Assembly (NCBI RefSeq): GCF_000429905.1 | Contig: NZ_AUCT01000024.1 | Location: 1 to 64,000, forward strand | Direction: 5' to 3' | Length of the DNA stretch: 64,000 nucleotides | Source of the DNA: Desulfatibacillum aliphaticivorans DSM 15576 | GTDB lineage: Bacteria; Desulfobacterota; Desulfobacteria; Desulfobacterales; Desulfatibacillaceae | Shown: piece by piece, positions 62,528 to 64,000 of the stretch | Position numbering within the stretch: position 1 is the first letter of the stretch | How the letters are laid out: the number at the start of each line of letters is the position of its first letter | The notes under the pieces: generated by a model | What the model was told of the DNA's origin: nothing | The model's input: the letters and a program-made list of their open reading frames with translations, nothing else | Databases searched by the model: none | Made by a program: the position numbers and the translations under genes

Positions 62528-62697
62528 ACGGCCTTACGAAAATCGCGAAAAGCAAACAATTCCTGGCCAGACGCTGCAAAAGGAGGGATTCCCGAACAAC
62601 GCGTTCACGGAATCCGGCCCAACGAAGACTGACAATTAAAATTCCTAAACGGACGGATTTTTAGGCGCCAGGGAAGCCGGGACCAAGGCTTCTTTTT
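62528..62697 (+). ncRNA. Candidate structured leader or small RNA upstream of metF
   Basis: A promoter-like pair TTGATT (62493-62498), 17 bases, TTTATA (62516-62521) precedes ~170 bases. These contain a hairpin (GGATTCC with GGAATCC, and GAAC with GTTC inside, 62586-62615), a short CCTAAA/TTTAGG pair and a terminator at 62673-62697. It ends 130 bases before metF. It could be a small RNA or a leader that attenuates metF. The family is not recognised; boundaries are estimated from the pattern only. Confidence 0.35.
62673..62697 (+). terminator. Intrinsic terminator upstream of metF
   Basis: GAAGCC, eight-base loop, GGCTTC, then TTTTTC. No protein gene precedes it on this strand within 9 kb, so it ends a non-coding transcript or acts as an attenuator for metF. 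Confidence 0.6.
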
Positions 62698-62827
62698 CGA
62701 ACTCGGTTATACCCCGTTACGTAAAAGTAAAAAAATTTAGCAGGCGCGGCCCGAACTTGAAGCCGCCAGCCCGGTTAGTCGCCTTGGCGCTGTAGGCGTG
62801 TCTAATTCATCTTCCGGAGGATTCTGT

Positions 62828-63766
62828 ATGCAGCTTAGAGACAAGTCTGAGGCCGGACAATTCATTGTTCTGGCGGAAATGGAGCCCCCCAAAGGGGTGG
62901 ATGTCACTGATTTTACTGCAAACGCAATCAGGGTAAAAGACCAGGTGGACGCTTTTGTGGTGCCGGAAATGAACAGCGCGGTCATGCGCATGAGTTCCCT
63001 GGGCGCCTCCCTGATTCTGCAGTCCAAGGGGCTGCCCACGGTCATGCAGGTCAATTGCCGGGATAGAAACCGGCTGGGCCTGCAGGCGGATTTGCTGGCG
63101 GCGGGCGCCATCGGGGTGCGGAACGTCATGGCGGTGACGGGAGAGGACCCCAGCTTTGGGGATCACCATCAGGCCTCGGCTGTATACGACATAGACCTGA
63201 TTGAGCTGCTTAAAGCCGTCCGGGGCATGACCGAGGGCAAGGACATGGCCGGAGTGGACCTGGCCGGCGCCCCGTCTTTTTATTGCGGCTCCACGGTCAA
63301 CGCAGGAGTAAGGGGCAAGGCTCTGCAACTGGAAATTGATGAAATGAAGCGAAAAATGGATGCGGGCGCCAGGTTCTTCATTACTCCGCCCGTATTTAAT
63401 ATGAACGACCTGAGCGACTTCATGGAAAAGGCGCCCCGGGCCGAAGTCAAGGTCCTGCCCACCGTTCTGCTGTTGAAATCCGTGGGCATGGCCCGGTACA
63501 TCGACCGGCATTCCGACCACGTTTCCGTGGGAGACGCCCTGATCAAACGCATCATGAGCGCATCCGACAAAGCAAGGGAATGCGCCCAGATCGCCGCGGA
63601 CACCATCCAGGCGGCCAAAAACGCCGGATTGGACGGCGTAATGATAGCCACCTTGGGCTGGGAGCACATGCTGCCCCAGGTCCTCAACCTCAAACCCACC
63701 GAAGCGCAGGACGCGGAACACGACGACCCCAATACTAGCTGGGGCAAACATGCTGGGGGGAAATAG
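62828..63766 (+). CDS. metF: Methylenetetrahydrofolate reductase
   Basis: 312 aa TIM-barrel flavoprotein. VLAEMEPPKGVDV at the start, AGAIGVRNVMAVTGEDP in the folate/FAD region and DAGARFFITPPVF later are MetF motifs. GGAGG lies seven bases before the ATG at 62828; the frame opens ten codons earlier. It directly precedes an HdrA-like gene with one base between, as in acetogens and sulfate reducers where MetF is part of the Wood-Ljungdahl methyl branch. A role in CO2 fixation or in complete oxidation of acetyl-CoA is inferred. Confidence 0.9.
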   Translation: MQLRDKSEAGQFIVLAEMEPPKGVDVTDFTANAIRVKDQVDAFVVPEMNSAVMRMSSLGASLILQSKGLPTVMQVNCRDRNRLGLQADLLAAGAIGVRNVMAVTGEDPSFGDHHQASAVYDIDLIELLKAVRGMTEGKDMAGVDLAGAPSFYCGSTVNAGVRGKALQLEIDEMKRKMDAGARFFITPPVFNMNDLSDFMEKAPRAEVKVLPTVLLLKSVGMARYIDRHSDHVSVGDALIKRIMSASDKARECAQIAADTIQAAKNAGLDGVMIATLGWEHMLPQVLNLKPTEAQDAEHDDPNTSWGKHAGGK

Positions 63767-63767
63767 A

Positions 63768-64000
63768 ATGACCGGTAGCAGACCTGATAAAAAGGAAGCA
63801 ACGGGTTCCGTAATGGTCGTGGGCGCCGGGATTGCAGGCATGCAGTCCGCCCTGGATCTGGCCAATTCGGGATACTACGTTTACCTGGTGGAAAAGTCAT
63901 CGGCCATTGGAGGGCTCATGGCCCGGCTGGACAAGACTTTCCCCACCAACGATTGCACCATGTGAGTCATCTCACCCAAACTGGTCGAGGTCGGCCGGCA
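63768..64000 (+). CDS. HdrA-like FAD protein with in-frame UGA (selenocysteine), 5' part
   Basis: The gene runs off the right edge. The first 65 residues show an FAD-binding start (VMVVGAGIAGMQSALDLA), YLVEKSSAIGGLMARLDKTFPTNDC and then TM. The next codon is TGA (63963-63965), and the same frame continues as VISPKLVEVGR. HdrA proteins read NDC.MC.iSPKLVEVGRH here, so the TGA replaces the conserved Cys and very likely encodes selenocysteine (residue 66). The stem-loop at 63981-63998 fits a bacterial SECIS. It starts one base after the metF stop, with GGGGGGA upstream. An automatic gene caller would cut it to 65 residues. Confidence 0.85.
63981..63998 (+). promoter_or_regulatory. Candidate bacterial SECIS stem-loop
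   Basis: CUGGUC pairs with GGCCGG (6 bp including G:U pairs) around the loop GAGGUC. The loop carries GGU, and its GG lies 24-25 bases after the UGA, within the spacing seen for bacterial SECIS elements. It overlaps the KLVEVGR codons, so protein sequence constrains it too. Confidence 0.55.

Larger units (their letters stand above)
61826..62827. other. Gene-free region upstream of metF with structured segment
   Basis: About 1 kb, markedly more A/T-rich than the rest of the window, without a motif-bearing frame on either strand. Its left part should carry the promoter of the HDOD gene. The right part contains a promoter-like pair, two hairpins and a terminator (separate entries). I saw no conserved cobalamin, SAM or THF riboswitch core. 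Confidence 0.55.

Noticed and set aside
61862..62827. Cobalamin, SAM or THF riboswitch upstream of metF
   Set aside because: I looked for the conserved core blocks and did not see them. Only generic hairpins and a terminator are supportable.

Overview
This 64 kb window reads as chromosomal DNA of a strictly anaerobic, fatty-acid/alkane-oxidising deltaproteobacterium (Desulfobacterota). I would place it near Desulfatibacillum or its Desulfobacteraceae relatives. The placement is inference. It rests on an ETF/acyl-CoA dehydrogenase pair, two further acyl-CoA ligases and another acyl-CoA dehydrogenase, a metF gene followed directly by a heterodisulfide-reductase-A-like gene that appears to use selenocysteine, and many PAS hybrid sensor kinases. 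No rRNA, tRNA, CRISPR array, prophage or intact insertion sequence was recognised.

Layout. 0-1.6 kb: 3' end of etfA and an acyl-CoA dehydrogenase. 1.7-10.8 kb (minus strand): a housekeeping block read rpmF // fabG-acpP-fabF-glyA-nrdR-ribD-ribE-ribBA-ribH-nusB, with a small inverted-repeat element in the rpmF/fabG gap where plsX/fabH/fabD are often found. 11.3-17.5 kb (plus): YggT, a DivIVA-domain protein, two PilT/PilU-type ATPases, a zinc-ribbon/pseudo-receiver protein, a 50-residue protein, an MBL-fold hydrolase, a response regulator with a Cys-rich tail, a small secreted protein and a broken GyrI-like gene. 17.6-31.6 kb (mostly minus): a membrane protein, an XPB-like helicase, a secreted chalcone-isomerase-like protein (plus), a hybrid kinase, a purL-purQ-(B12-fold protein) operon, a zinc alcohol dehydrogenase and a membrane DUF4272 protein. 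31.8-35.6 kb (plus): an overlapping two-gene sensor/hybrid-kinase module. 35.7-42.6 kb (plus): a small secreted protein, a 545-residue cohesin-like/dockerin-like protein and a 1555-residue multidomain surface protein.

43.6-53.3 kb (plus): a TetR regulator, acyl-CoA ligase, a complete LivKHMGF-type ABC importer and a 602-residue acyl-CoA dehydrogenase. Together they look like one uptake-activation-oxidation unit for an organic acid. Two copies of a ~125 bp palindromic repeat, in opposite orientation, bracket this unit. 53.6-61.8 kb (minus): a second acyl-CoA ligase with an XRE-cupin regulator, a membrane hybrid kinase, a stand-alone AICAR transformylase and a DUF4388-HDOD protein. 62.8-64 kb (plus): metF and the start of the HdrA-like gene, whose reading frame crosses an in-frame TGA exactly where the family has cysteine. 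An 18-nt stem-loop with GGU in its loop follows.

The strongest points for follow-up are the selenocysteine HdrA and its hairpin, the cohesin/dockerin surface protein pair with its A/T-rich mosaic segment, the repeat-flanked transport/beta-oxidation island, and the structured leader or small RNA upstream of metF. All functions are read from translated sequence and family knowledge; no database search was run.
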